Part shown: piece after piece, positions 39,126 to 47,311 of the stretch | Position numbering within the stretch: position 1 is the stretch's first letter | Layout of the letters: each line of letters starts with the position of its first letter | DNA from: Mucilaginibacter sp. CSA2-8R | GTDB taxonomy: Bacteria; Bacteroidota; Bacteroidia; Sphingobacteriales; Sphingobacteriaceae | Assembly: GCF_038806765.1 (NCBI RefSeq) | Contig: NZ_CP152389.1 | Span: forward strand, 2,046,001-2,110,000 | Length of the DNA stretch: 64,000 nucleotides | Direction: 5' to 3' | Notes under the pieces: generated by a model | What the model was told of the DNA's origin: nothing | The model's database searches: none | Seen by the model: the letters and a program-made list of their open reading frames with translations, nothing else | Made by a program: the position numbers and the translations under genes

Positions 39126-40622
39126 TTAAATTTTTATAGCGGATTTTCCTGATTTTACACCTTCAGATAACTCATCTTCATGGATCATGTCTGTAATATT
39201 CCGGATGTTGTTATCTAACTCTAATGTAGCTGCTTTTAACATGGTTAAGCCTTCCTGGTCTACAATCCATTCATCGGCTTCAAAAACATTCATCAAACCT
39301 AAAATTGAGGCCACCGGGCGGCGGATGCTATGCGATTGAATAAAAGCAATTTCTTTGAGTAAGGCGTTATGACTGCGTATTTCAGATTCTTGCTGCACCC
39401 GTTCGGTAATGTCTACAGCATGATAAGAAACACCAATCACTTCTCCATCGGTATTGTAAGCCCCGGCAAACGTAAGCGACCACCAATAAGATTCGCCACT
39501 AACATAAGTGATAGGTATTTCTACCTGCACTATCTGGCCATCCATAGCTGTATGGCAGTTTTGGACGAAATGTTCCCGCCGGTTAGCCTGCACCCATTCT
39601 TCTACAGGCATACCCTGCCTTACCTCATGATGGTAATGCTTACGGGCAAACTCTACCGATGCTTTATTGTAATAAAGCATGCGTAAATCTTTATCTAGAA
39701 GTACATGGCAAGCCAGCGTGCTGTCAAAAAACGAGCGAAGTTTAGTTTCGGAGGTTTTAAATTGCTCAATGGTGTTTTGCAGGTGGTCGGCCATGGTGTT
39801 AAAGGTAGCGGCCAGTTGTCCTATCTCGTCAGCGCTTTTCATGACAACTCTTTCGTCCAACTTACCGCCGGCAAGCCGTTGCGCCACCGTTATGATAGAG
39901 CCCAGGCCTTTTCGGATATTTTTGCTGATGGAAAGGGCGATGATGATACCCGTGATTTCGACCGTTAAAGCAACAGCCATCAAGGTACGTAGAACCATTT
40001 GCTCTAACCAGCGCGAGCCTTCGCCTAAAGTAACCGAAAATCCGTCTTCAGCTGGTGCTATCTCGGCACTGATGTTTTTAATTTGCTTTATGTAGTCCTT
40101 CGTTTCATTATCGTTGAAGGCTCCGCTTTTAAAAGCCAGGTGCAACTGCCGACTTACAGGAATCAGTTTTTGCAAAGAGGTTTCTGCTTTTCGCCAATAG
40201 TTAATAGTTCGGCTTATGTAGGGGTTGTGACCAAAACGAAGCAGCAACTTAATCATGCCGTCAATATCATCCGGGTGGTTATGCCCTTGCAGCAGGCCGG
40301 CCTTAGCAGCTTCAATATCCGGCACGGGCTTTTCTAGTGCAATCCGCGCCTGCCTGTCTCCCATAGGTACACTGAGATTTCTTAAGAAACTTTTGTAGTA
40401 TTCATCATCACCCGAATAAGCATACAATCGCAATTGCATACTGGCATCGCGTTGAGCCTTAGACCATAAAGCCTCTCCATTTACATAAGCCCTTATGGAA
40501 GATAGCGTGCTTAAAGCAAACCCGAGTACACAAATCTCTATCAAAATCAACACTGCCATGATGCCTATAGTAAAATACAGCTTCTTGGATATAGATGTAT
40601 TTTTGAGTAAAGGGATTGGCAT
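39126..40622 (-). CDS. HAMP-PAS sensor with H-box but no ATPase domain
   Basis: A 498-residue membrane sensor. TM1 is residues about 13-35, followed by a periplasmic helical domain of about 170 residues, TM2 (about 212-235), a HAMP domain (RLAGGKLDERVVMKSADEIGQ), a PAS domain (SFFDSTLACHVLLDKDLRML ... YHAVDITERV, partly quoted) and a dimerisation-helix-like end with an H-box variant, SHSIRRPVASILGL. The protein stops about 60 residues later, so the HATPase domain of a complete kinase is absent. It may signal through another kinase or act as a phospho-acceptor. The stop codon is clear; no frameshifted ATPase is seen downstream. Confidence 0.85.
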   Translation of the reverse strand: MPIPLLKNTSISKKLYFTIGIMAVLILIEICVLGFALSTLSSIRAYVNGEALWSKAQRDASMQLRLYAYSGDDEYYKSFLRNLSVPMGDRQARIALEKPVPDIEAAKAGLLQGHNHPDDIDGMIKLLLRFGHNPYISRTINYWRKAETSLQKLIPVSRQLHLAFKSGAFNDNETKDYIKQIKNISAEIAPAEDGFSVTLGEGSRWLEQMVLRTLMAVALTVEITGIIIALSISKNIRKGLGSIITVAQRLAGGKLDERVVMKSADEIGQLAATFNTMADHLQNTIEQFKTSETKLRSFFDSTLACHVLLDKDLRMLYYNKASVEFARKHYHHEVRQGMPVEEWVQANRREHFVQNCHTAMDGQIVQVEIPITYVSGESYWWSLTFAGAYNTDGEVIGVSYHAVDITERVQQESEIRSHNALLKEIAFIQSHSIRRPVASILGLMNVFEADEWIVDQEGLTMLKAATLELDNNIRNITDMIHEDELSEGVKSGKSAIKI

Positions 40623-41232
40623 TAATATTCTTTGTTTATGTTAATAAAATCCGTTAATGCAAAAAATTTGTTTAACACTTTTAATGTCGCTATAGTACAA
40701 ATACTTACTGCATTTAATCAATTCGTAATTTGCGCAACAATAAGGGAACAAAAATAAAATTTAAAAAAAATTGATAACGCGCTACTTAAAAAATGCATTC
40801 AATTGTGAAAAGGGGTAATACTTGTAAGTGCCGGTATTAAGGAGTGTCGGCTAATTTAGAGCATTTATGTTAGCTTACGAAGAGTAGATTTGTTTATTTG
40901 ACAACGTGAAGTTTTGGTTGTGTAAGATTTTTATGACGGCAAAAAAAAGCTGAATTTAATTCAGTCTGTATAATCGTAGCATTCTTTTTTATCAACTCAA
41001 ATGACCTGTAAGTGAAGTGGAAGTTATTGAGTTTATAAAAAAGATCTTATTAATTAAAGTCGTTTCAAAAATTAAGATAGCAGCCTCGCAGCAAGTATTT
41101 CTACTACAAATTTGTGCTTTAATTAATAAGATGAATTTTCCGTTGTGTAGTAAACAAATGTAGGCAAAGTAGTGTTTCTTTTTTGCGACGGCGAGGTAAC
41201 CGTTTACTGGAAAACTTCCTGCACTATAGTTA
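40623..41232. other. long intergenic region
   Basis: About 610 AT-rich bases between two outward-facing genes. A small perfect palindrome CTGAATT-T-AATTCAG lies at 40950-40964, and a TAGATTTG box-like sequence at 40885-40892 has no gene close behind it. No reading frame or RNA gene is convincing. Confidence 0.4.
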
Positions 41233-41772
41233 ATGCTGCCTATTTACTTAGAAAATGATTTAATAACGCTGCAGCCCGTTAACGCGGCTGATTTAAGTGC
41301 GTCATCAGCGTTGGCAGATGATGTACATGCTTTGCTATCAGATCCGCTTACTGTTAAATACTTACCCGAAAAAAGGCTGACAACTAAAAGTCACGCAGAA
41401 GGGTGGTTGTTTGGTTCCTTAATTAATTTGCATTGCGGCCGTACTATTACTCACCTTATTCGTTTAAAGCGCAGCAATAAATTAATAGGTGTATTAGATA
41501 TCATCCCATCACAAGTAGCAGCCGAACATTACCGTTTAAACCATTACCCTGTGTTTGTTGAATTTTACCTGTCGCCAAAAGCCCAGGGAAGGTTAATGAT
41601 GTCATCTATATTACCACAGGTTATTGCTGCTTTGCAGGCTAACGGTACCAAAGAGCTGGCCGCGGTTGTGAACCGTAAAAATATAGCTGCATCCAAGGTG
41701 CTTATCAAATCGGGTTTTGTACGGATGCAGCAGTTCGATATTGAAAAAGATTTATATGCTCTGTCGGCATAA
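41233..41772 (+). CDS. GNAT-family N-acetyltransferase
   Basis: A 179-residue acetyltransferase of the RimJ/RimL-like group: LENDLITLQPVNAADL at the start, the acetyl-CoA region around FYLSPKAQGRLMMSSIL and the terminal VVNRKNIAASKVLIKSGF. The substrate is not known. It lies alone between a sensor gene and the LOV kinase pair, which are on the other strand. Confidence 0.82.
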   Translation: MLPIYLENDLITLQPVNAADLSASSALADDVHALLSDPLTVKYLPEKRLTTKSHAEGWLFGSLINLHCGRTITHLIRLKRSNKLIGVLDIIPSQVAAEHYRLNHYPVFVEFYLSPKAQGRLMMSSILPQVIAALQANGTKELAAVVNRKNIAASKVLIKSGFVRMQQFDIEKDLYALSA

Positions 41773-41848
41773 ATGTATTCGGTGTTAACAGCTGTGTAAT
41801 GAATAGGAAACCAAACATATTAGTATATCAAAAATAAGTATATTTAAA

Positions 41849-42217
41849 CTAGTAATTGAGTAAACGCTCAGCAGCACTAGTTAACTCGTCAATATCAAAG
41901 GGTTTGGGCAGGTAGCTGGTGGCTCCTGCAGCTTCTGCAATCTCTCTGCCATCGCGACTGGCCGATATAATAATAATCGGCATATTTCTAATTGAACTTT
42001 CGGTCGCTCTCACTCGTTTAACAATCAGGTCTCCGGTTAAAATAGGCATCCAGATATCAATGATAAGTAAGTCGGGCCTTTCTGCCTGCAGGCGGTCAAA
42101 GAGTTTAACGCTGTCCGTTTCAGTTGATATTTTTGCACCGGTGAAACCCAGTATCAGTTCAAGCATTTCAACGATGCTAACATCATCGTCGCATACCATA
42201 ATTTTCTTCCCCTCCAT
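41849..42217 (-). CDS. single-domain response regulator
   Basis: A 122-residue receiver domain with no output domain. Acidic pair in VCDDDVSI, phospho-acceptor Asp in LIIDIWMP, Ser in IIISASRD and Lys in LPKPFDI are all present. Its start codon overlaps the stop codon of the LOV histidine kinase gene (TAATG), which strongly suggests it is that kinase's partner. Output must be through protein-protein contact or a phosphorelay. Confidence 0.93.
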   Translation of the reverse strand: MEGKKIMVCDDDVSIVEMLELILGFTGAKISTETDSVKLFDRLQAERPDLLIIDIWMPILTGDLIVKRVRATESSIRNMPIIIISASRDGREIAEAAGATSYLPKPFDIDELTSAAERLLNY

Positions 42218-43767
42218 TAATAATCCCCTTCGCTTTTTAACGGCAGGGTAAAGCTAAATGTTGAGCCCTTTCCTTCTTCGGTATCTACCCATAAGTCGCC
42301 ACCATGGTGCTTAACAATCTGCTCGCAAACATACAGACCTATGCCCATACCCGGAAAATGCTTCTGGATGTTGCTGGCGCGGTAAAAACGCTCAAAAATC
42401 TTTTTCTTATCATTCAGGCTTATCCCCAGTCCGTGATCGGTAACTGATACCTTTATAAACGTACTAACTTGCGATAAAAATATCTCTACCGACTCAGCAT
42501 CCGGAGAATATTTTATAGCATTAGAAATAAGGTTGCTGACCACCTGCCGCAACTGTAATTCGTCGCCGTTATAAGGCTGTTTTATATTACCTGATATAAT
42601 GATTTTATGGCTTAAAGTAGCTGTTTGGAGATTTTCGGCTACATCTTTAACCATGGCATTTAAATTAAATAATTCACGGTGTATGTCAGCCCGGCCGGCC
42701 TGCAACCTTGATACGTCCAGCAACTCTGAAATAAGCTTGTTTAAACGCAGTAATTCGCTACCTGCTTTGGTAACCACACTTTTAAATTGCGGTGTAGATT
42801 CGGGGTGCATCATACGCTCCATTACCTGCACGTAGGCTTTTACAGTAGTAAGCGGTGTTTTTAATTCATGGCTTGCTACTGATAAAAAATCATCTTTACG
42901 CTGTTCGATAGCTCGCCGCTCAGTAATATCTTCAATAGCCAGTAAAATACGGTCTTTGTATTGGCCTTCCAACTCTACCCTAAAAGCGTTAACCAGCATC
43001 AGCTTTTTACCAATATGCGGAAAATTATGCTCTACCTCAAAATCCAGAACAGGGTTATTGGTAGGTAAAATGTCTTCCAGCATTTCTTTTAAACGCGGGA
43101 TATTCCATTGCCCGTTACCCAACTTGTACAATTCCTGATCGATGGTTTCAACCCGGCTCACTTTAAATGTGCGTAAAAAATGCTCATTTACCGTTTGCAC
43201 TTTAAGGTCCGGTTCTATAACAATTAAGCTTTCGCGCACGGTTTGCACAATACTATCTAAGTATTCTTGAGACAACTTTAGCTCTTTGGTGCGTTCGTTT
43301 ACCTTGCGCTCAATCATGTCGCGCTCGTGGCGCAATTCTTCTTCCGCTTTTTTACGGCGGCTTACATTATGCTGTACACCAATGAAGTGGGTAACTTCAC
43401 CACTTGCATTTTTTATAGGTGACACAAAAAGCTCGTTCCAAAACAACTCACCCGACTTCGTATAATTGCGGATCTCAATGTTTACGTGTTCACCTTTAGC
43501 AATAGCTTCCTTAAGTTGAAAACGTTCTGGTTGTTCGCGGTCGTCGCCCTGCAAAAAGCGGCAGTTATGGCCAATTATTTCTTCAAAACGGTATCCGGTA
43601 ATGTCCTGAAAAGACTTATTACAGTAGATGATAGGGTTATCTGGGAGGGCATTGTCAGTAACAATAATACCTGATACACTCGAGTCTAGCGCCGCTTTCA
43701 GTAGAACAAGCGTGTTATTACTGGTACCACCGTCGGGCAGTCCGTTAAAGTTATTGGGTATGTTCAT
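42217..43767 (-). CDS. LOV-domain histidine kinase (predicted blue-light sensor)
   Basis: A 516-residue kinase counted from the ATG at 43767; a start 69 bases upstream would add a Cys/Phe-rich stretch that does not look like coding sequence. The first domain (about residues 20-140) is a LOV-type PAS: the photoactive Cys is C69 in GHNCRFLQ, and the FMN-contact residues N101, N111 and Q132 are all kept. A second PAS (about 165-285), a HisKA domain with His300 in SVASHELKTPL, and an HATPase domain with NLISNAIKYSP, DHGLGIS and GMGIGLYVCEQ follow. No membrane segment is present, so it is a soluble kinase. It is translationally coupled to a single-domain response regulator. Confidence 0.92.
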   Translation of the reverse strand: MNIPNNFNGLPDGGTSNNTLVLLKAALDSSVSGIIVTDNALPDNPIIYCNKSFQDITGYRFEEIIGHNCRFLQGDDREQPERFQLKEAIAKGEHVNIEIRNYTKSGELFWNELFVSPIKNASGEVTHFIGVQHNVSRRKKAEEELRHERDMIERKVNERTKELKLSQEYLDSIVQTVRESLIVIEPDLKVQTVNEHFLRTFKVSRVETIDQELYKLGNGQWNIPRLKEMLEDILPTNNPVLDFEVEHNFPHIGKKLMLVNAFRVELEGQYKDRILLAIEDITERRAIEQRKDDFLSVASHELKTPLTTVKAYVQVMERMMHPESTPQFKSVVTKAGSELLRLNKLISELLDVSRLQAGRADIHRELFNLNAMVKDVAENLQTATLSHKIIISGNIKQPYNGDELQLRQVVSNLISNAIKYSPDAESVEIFLSQVSTFIKVSVTDHGLGISLNDKKKIFERFYRASNIQKHFPGMGIGLYVCEQIVKHHGGDLWVDTEEGKGSTFSFTLPLKSEGDY

Positions 43768-43906
43768 AAGTAGCTGAAAAAACACCGTACACACTGATGG
43801 TACAAAAGCATACCAACAAGCGCTTGGAAATGACAAATTATACTTTATTTGTTTTCCGATGACAGTTTTATTTTCAAATTCTATGTTGAATTGATGACTA
43901 AACCGA

Positions 43907-44590
43907 TTATGTGATTCTGAGTGTATTTATTGCTTGAACCCACTCATTATGGCCGCAACGGTCACATTTGGCTGGGCCGTTTAGATGTTGAATTTTTCCG
44001 CAATAGGTGCAGGCATAGTTGCTTTTTTTTGTTACCAGATCAGATTTTTCCTTATACGGTTTCGGCAAAACCGGCAAGCCAGGTTTTACTTGGTCATCTT
44101 CATAATAAAAAAAGCTTACCTGACCGTTAGTTTCGAGTAGTGCAGTTTTTACCTGCCCTAAATGTTCAATACTTTGAGCCCTCATTTCGGCAAAAAACTC
44201 ATCCTTGGCAAAAGTATTGTCACTTTCTTCGTTCAGGGTAAATTCGCCATCCTCAATTATATACATAGGTTCGCCTTCCAGTAAACTTTCAATTTTTTCG
44301 TTTCTGGCAGCAAAGTAAGTTATGGCCCTATAAACAATTAATATTACTACAAACACTAATAGAGATGGAAGGATGGCGGTGTCTTTGTTAAACATAGGAT
44401 CGCCAGCGGCCGAACCTAGGGCAATGATTATAGCTACCTCAAACAAACTAAGTTGCCTGACCCCTTTTTTACCCGACAGGCGCAAAAAAACGAGTACAAA
44501 TATGAACATGATGAGTGTTCGGAGAACAATTTCGATGAAATAACCCCAATCGAGATCGTTCATCAGTATAGTATGCCAGTCAAAATTCAT
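43907..44590 (-). CDS. DUF421 (YetF-type) membrane protein with C-terminal zinc ribbon
   Basis: A 227-residue protein with three N-terminal membrane helices (residues about 18-38, 45-60, 72-92), a cytoplasmic DUF421 domain (EPMYIIEDGEFTLNEE, FFAEMRAQSIEHLGQVKTALLE) and, unlike the usual family layout, a zinc ribbon at the end: C194 and C197 in YACTYCGK, C209 and C212 in KCDRCGHNEW. The function of DUF421 proteins is not well defined. The ribbon may bind nucleic acid or mediate a protein contact. Confidence 0.88.
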   Translation of the reverse strand: MNFDWHTILMNDLDWGYFIEIVLRTLIMFIFVLVFLRLSGKKGVRQLSLFEVAIIIALGSAAGDPMFNKDTAILPSLLVFVVILIVYRAITYFAARNEKIESLLEGEPMYIIEDGEFTLNEESDNTFAKDEFFAEMRAQSIEHLGQVKTALLETNGQVSFFYYEDDQVKPGLPVLPKPYKEKSDLVTKKSNYACTYCGKIQHLNGPAKCDRCGHNEWVQAINTLRIT

Positions 44591-45040
44591 GGAGTGTGTT
44601 TGTCGCGGAAAAGACTGTTATATAACCCGCTGAGCATCATTAGGTTTGCATCCTATGCACATTGAATTACGATCCTTGGCAATAGTTTAAAAATTTTCAT
44701 AGTTGTTCAAAACATTGATAGACACTTGTGGTTGATAAGCAATGCACCGCCAATTCGCTAAATCACAGAAGGTTATGCTCAGCTTTCAAGAGACTTCTAC
44801 CTTTTATTATTTTGAATTAACAAAGGGTAAAGCTATCATTTTTAAATACTTGAGAAAATTATATATAAATAGTCTTGTTTGCATTAAAGCGCCGCATTTC
44901 ACAGTAAGTTTCATAGTATGCGGGTCCATAGGTGAGCCAGTTTAGTAAATATTTCGCTATTTATAAACGTCTGAGATCTTGAACATAATTGTACCATTTA
45001 ACATAATTATCTATTAAAAGCGACAGTATTTTGCACATTT
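44591..45040. other. intergenic region
   Basis: About 450 bases between two outward-facing genes. A 67-codon frame at 44742-44945 on the plus strand has no recognisable similarity, no ribosome binding site and unremarkable composition, so I do not call it. No repeat or RNA gene is seen. Confidence 0.4.
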
Positions 45041-45463
45041 ATGAAGCCTTATTTTTTTTTAGCCTTATCACTATTTGTTAAGTTAACCACGTTTGCTCAA
45101 TGCGAACAGCTACGACCCGGACAGCATGCCTTCACGTTACAATGGATTGATTTGGATAAGCACGGTCCTGGCTCGGTAACTATACAGGCGCTCGGCAACA
45201 ATAAATACAGTATAGAAGGCGAGCAGCGTGATAAAGAGAAAAAAGACTACGTTACTATTAAAGGTACTATCATGGCCGATAAAGAAACACTTTACTTTGA
45301 CGGTAAGATAGTTTCGAAAGTGGGGTTTGTTAACAACGGCAAGCCTTGCGAAGTAACTGGCCCTGCCGTGTTTAAAGCCATTGGCAAGCGACGCTACTGG
45401 CGCTTGCAACGCATGTCTAACTGTGACGGAATATCATCTGACTATATTGATATCTATTTTTAG
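45041..45463 (+). CDS. small secreted protein of unknown function
   Basis: A 140-residue protein with a clean signal peptide (MKPYFFLALSLFVKLTTFA, then Q). The mature part is about 120 residues, rich in beta-strand-forming sequence (FTLQWIDLDKHGPGSVTI, YVTIKGTIMADKETLYFDGK) with four Cys in the mature protein, two of them near the ends, that could form disulfides. I do not recognise the family. It is monocistronic. Confidence 0.75.
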   Translation: MKPYFFLALSLFVKLTTFAQCEQLRPGQHAFTLQWIDLDKHGPGSVTIQALGNNKYSIEGEQRDKEKKDYVTIKGTIMADKETLYFDGKIVSKVGFVNNGKPCEVTGPAVFKAIGKRRYWRLQRMSNCDGISSDYIDIYF

Positions 45464-45689
45464 AAAATACTTGGCTTTTTTATTTTAGAGAAACTATAAT
45501 TAACAAGGGATAGGATAACGGGCAATGGAACATAAACCATTGAGATTAAACAAGTGAATTAGTTTATAGCCTTTTGTTTACGTTAGTTTGTATCGCTGGG
45601 GCGGGGGGGGGTATGAGTAAATAGCCTGTTACTTAAAAGTCTAAAATTGGTGATCATGTATCTTAAAATATTAATGATAATAACTCAAA

Positions 45690-46496
45690 TTACCTGATTG
45701 CTTTTGAAATAGCCTTGGCCCAAAACTGACCCAAGGCGGCATCTCCTTTTTGATTGGGATGGAGATAAAACGTTCCGCTGGGGCCGTTTTCTGCTCTAAA
45801 ATCAGTCGGGTAGTTTTTCTCAAAATAATCATAAGCTTTGTTGTCGCCTTTGTAAATACGTCGAACGCCGGCTTTATGAAGAATTTTTACCAGTTTGTCA
45901 ACTTCCATCCAGTAAAGGCGTATACGCTGTTGTCCTTCTTGCAGGTATGTTGCCCCCCGGTTATGCGTATTGCTGCTGTACCAAATGGGGTAGTGGTAAA
46001 CAATTTTGCATTGCGGGTAACGTGTAAGCAAGGTATCGGTTATGGTTTTTAAATTTGAATAGTATGCTTCGGGTGACACCGGCGAACCATTAGGCCCCTT
46101 GATGGCACTGTCATTGGTGCCCAGCATAATGGATATTACTAAGTCCGAAGTTTGGTCGAGCGCTAAACTATCACCAAGGCTACGTACTTTATTGAAACCC
46201 TTATGCGTATCAGGCAAAAAATCAACTGTAGTGTAGCCACTTACACCGGCATTATAAACGTTGACGCCAGTCCACTTATTTTGCTGACGCAGGTAGTTGC
46301 CCGTGTAAATTGGGGGCGACAGGTCTTTGCTTGTAGTGCCATGTGTAATGCTGTCGCCGATGAAAATTATGTTCAGCTTTTTAGCAGGTTGTTTAAACGC
46401 CAATATTGTAGCCATTAACGACAATAGAGCTATACAAATGATGAATTTGGTATTCTTGAAAAAATAATACTGCAAGCGGAAAAGATTTGGCTTCAT
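45690..46496 (-). CDS. SGNH/GDSL-family hydrolase
   Basis: A 268-residue esterase-type hydrolase with a hydrophobic N-terminal segment (residues about 17-34) that is a signal peptide or anchor. The SGNH blocks are present: S49 in FIGDSITHG, Gly in VYNAGVSGYTT, Asn in MLGTNDS, and His in YLHPNQKGD near the end. Members deacetylate or de-esterify carbohydrates. A nine-G tract lies at 45603-45611 just downstream, outside the gene. Confidence 0.88.
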   Translation of the reverse strand: MKPNLFRLQYYFFKNTKFIICIALLSLMATILAFKQPAKKLNIIFIGDSITHGTTSKDLSPPIYTGNYLRQQNKWTGVNVYNAGVSGYTTVDFLPDTHKGFNKVRSLGDSLALDQTSDLVISIMLGTNDSAIKGPNGSPVSPEAYYSNLKTITDTLLTRYPQCKIVYHYPIWYSSNTHNRGATYLQEGQQRIRLYWMEVDKLVKILHKAGVRRIYKGDNKAYDYFEKNYPTDFRAENGPSGTFYLHPNQKGDAALGQFWAKAISKAIR

Positions 46497-46620
46497 AATA
46501 AGTGGGACAAAACCGTGAAGTTAAGGACGGTAAAGTATCACTATTTTAAATGATTATCAACTAAGTAACAAAACGGATGAAGGTGCGCTGTGCTAAACTT
46601 ATCTGCCGAAAGCTGATTGC

Positions 46621-46651
46621 TTGTGCCTTTGGCGCAGATTTTGTACCTTTG
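46621..46651 (+). promoter_or_regulatory. promoter of the tmRNA gene
   Basis: TTG at 46621-46623, a 20-base spacer and TACCTTTG at 46644-46651 match the Bacteroidota housekeeping promoter (TTG, 19-21 bp, TAnnTTTG). The mature tmRNA 5' end lies about 46 bases downstream, consistent with a 5' leader removed by RNase P. Confidence 0.7.
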
Positions 46652-46697
46652 GCATTACGTTTCTGCACGGCTGTGGCTGGCAGATACCCAATAAGAT

Positions 46698-47062
46698 GGG
46701 GTCGACCGGAATTGACAGGATGGAGATAAGTAAGTAAGCACGCAGCGCGTTGGGTGAATTAGCGCTTTAATCTGAACGCTCAAAACTACAAATGGCGAAA
46801 ATAACTACGCCTTAGCTGCCTAATTTAGAATTAGCATAGCTTTTGTCCCGCCGGTTTTCCGTTTCATCGGATCGGCATCAGGGGCATCGACAGATGAAAC
46901 TGGCCTGCTTAGGGTGTGATAAGCGGGTGAGATAAAGCACCTACGGAAGATGGTACAGGTGAGCTACTGACCTTCCTCTTCCAGACAATTTAACAGAGCT
47001 AAGCATGTAGAAAGCTTACCTTATACCATGTTTGGACGAGGGTTCGAATCCCTCCGGCTCCA
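46698..47062 (+). ncRNA. ssrA: transfer-messenger RNA (ssrA)
   Basis: A 365-base tmRNA gene. The acceptor stem pairs GGGGTCG (46698-46704) with CGGCTCC (47055-47061), with one G-U pair, and a T-arm GGTTCGAATCCC precedes the 3' end. The tag frame GGC GAA AAT AAC TAC GCC TTA GCT GCC TAA is at 46794-46823 and encodes a tag ending GENNYALAA, as in other Bacteroidota. The CCA end is not encoded (CTA follows). The 3' end is the apparent insertion point of the island that follows. Confidence 0.96.
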
Positions 47063-47085
47063 CTAAGTAGGTATCAAAAACCACT

Positions 47086-47120
47086 AAAACCCTTCAAACG
47101 CTATGTTTGAGGGGTTTTTT
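47086..47120 (+). terminator. rho-independent terminator of ssrA
   Basis: AAAACCCTTCAAAC (47086-47099) and GTTTGAGGGGTTTT (47105-47118) form a 14-bp stem with a single T-G pair and a 5-base loop, followed by TT. It lies 24 bases after the tmRNA 3' end. If the island inserted at the 3' end of ssrA, this terminator may be carried by the island. Confidence 0.87.
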
Positions 47121-47140
47121 GTTTCATTTTGGGTTGATTT

Positions 47141-47214
47141 GCTCACCGTTGAATGGTCATTTTGGTGACTTTTCTGGTGAGCAGGTCACTTTACACTAAG
47201 CTGCTCACCAGAAA
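47141..47214. repeat. inverted repeats between ssrA and the integrase (putative arm-type sites)
   Basis: A perfect 14-bp inverted repeat, TTTCTGGTGAGCAG at 47171-47184 and its complement at 47201-47214, has a 16-base loop. The 7-mer GGTGAGC/GCTCACC occurs three times here (47141-47147, 47176-47182, 47203-47209), with related GGTGAC and GGTCAC words between. The position between the attachment site and the integrase gene suggests integrase or excisionase binding sites. Confidence 0.6.
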
Positions 47215-47238
47215 GCTAAAAACTAATTGATTATCAAC

Positions 47239-47289
47239 ATGTTCAGCGATTGAACATCTTGTTTAAACTATGCTGCGAAGTTATTTTTG
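47239..47289 (+). promoter_or_regulatory. integrase promoter with adjoining operator-like palindrome
   Basis: TTG at 47259-47261, a 20-base spacer and TATTTTTG at 47282-47289 match the Bacteroidota promoter exactly. The palindrome ATGTTCA-gcgat-TGAACAT (47239-47257) abuts the upstream element, as an operator would. The predicted transcription start near 47296 lies after the ATG at 47270, so it favours the integrase start at 47312. Confidence 0.65.
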
Positions 47290-47311
47290 TTTAACTTTTA
47301 ACAGCTTTTTT

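Noticed and set aside
43768..43836. Longer N terminus for the LOV kinase
   Set aside because: The added 23 residues are Cys, Phe and Val rich, unlike a PAS N terminus, and the ATG at 43767 gives a normal start just before the LOV domain.
44742..44945. 67-codon plus-strand frame
   Set aside because: No ribosome binding site, no similarity and no neighbour logic; the region reads as ordinary intergenic sequence.
45603..45611. Nine-G tract as a phase-variation site
   Set aside because: It lies outside any gene and promoter I can define, so there is no evidence of a switch.
47270..47311. Earlier start for the integrase
   Set aside because: The predicted promoter has its -7 box at 47282-47289, inside this stretch, so transcription would begin after this ATG.
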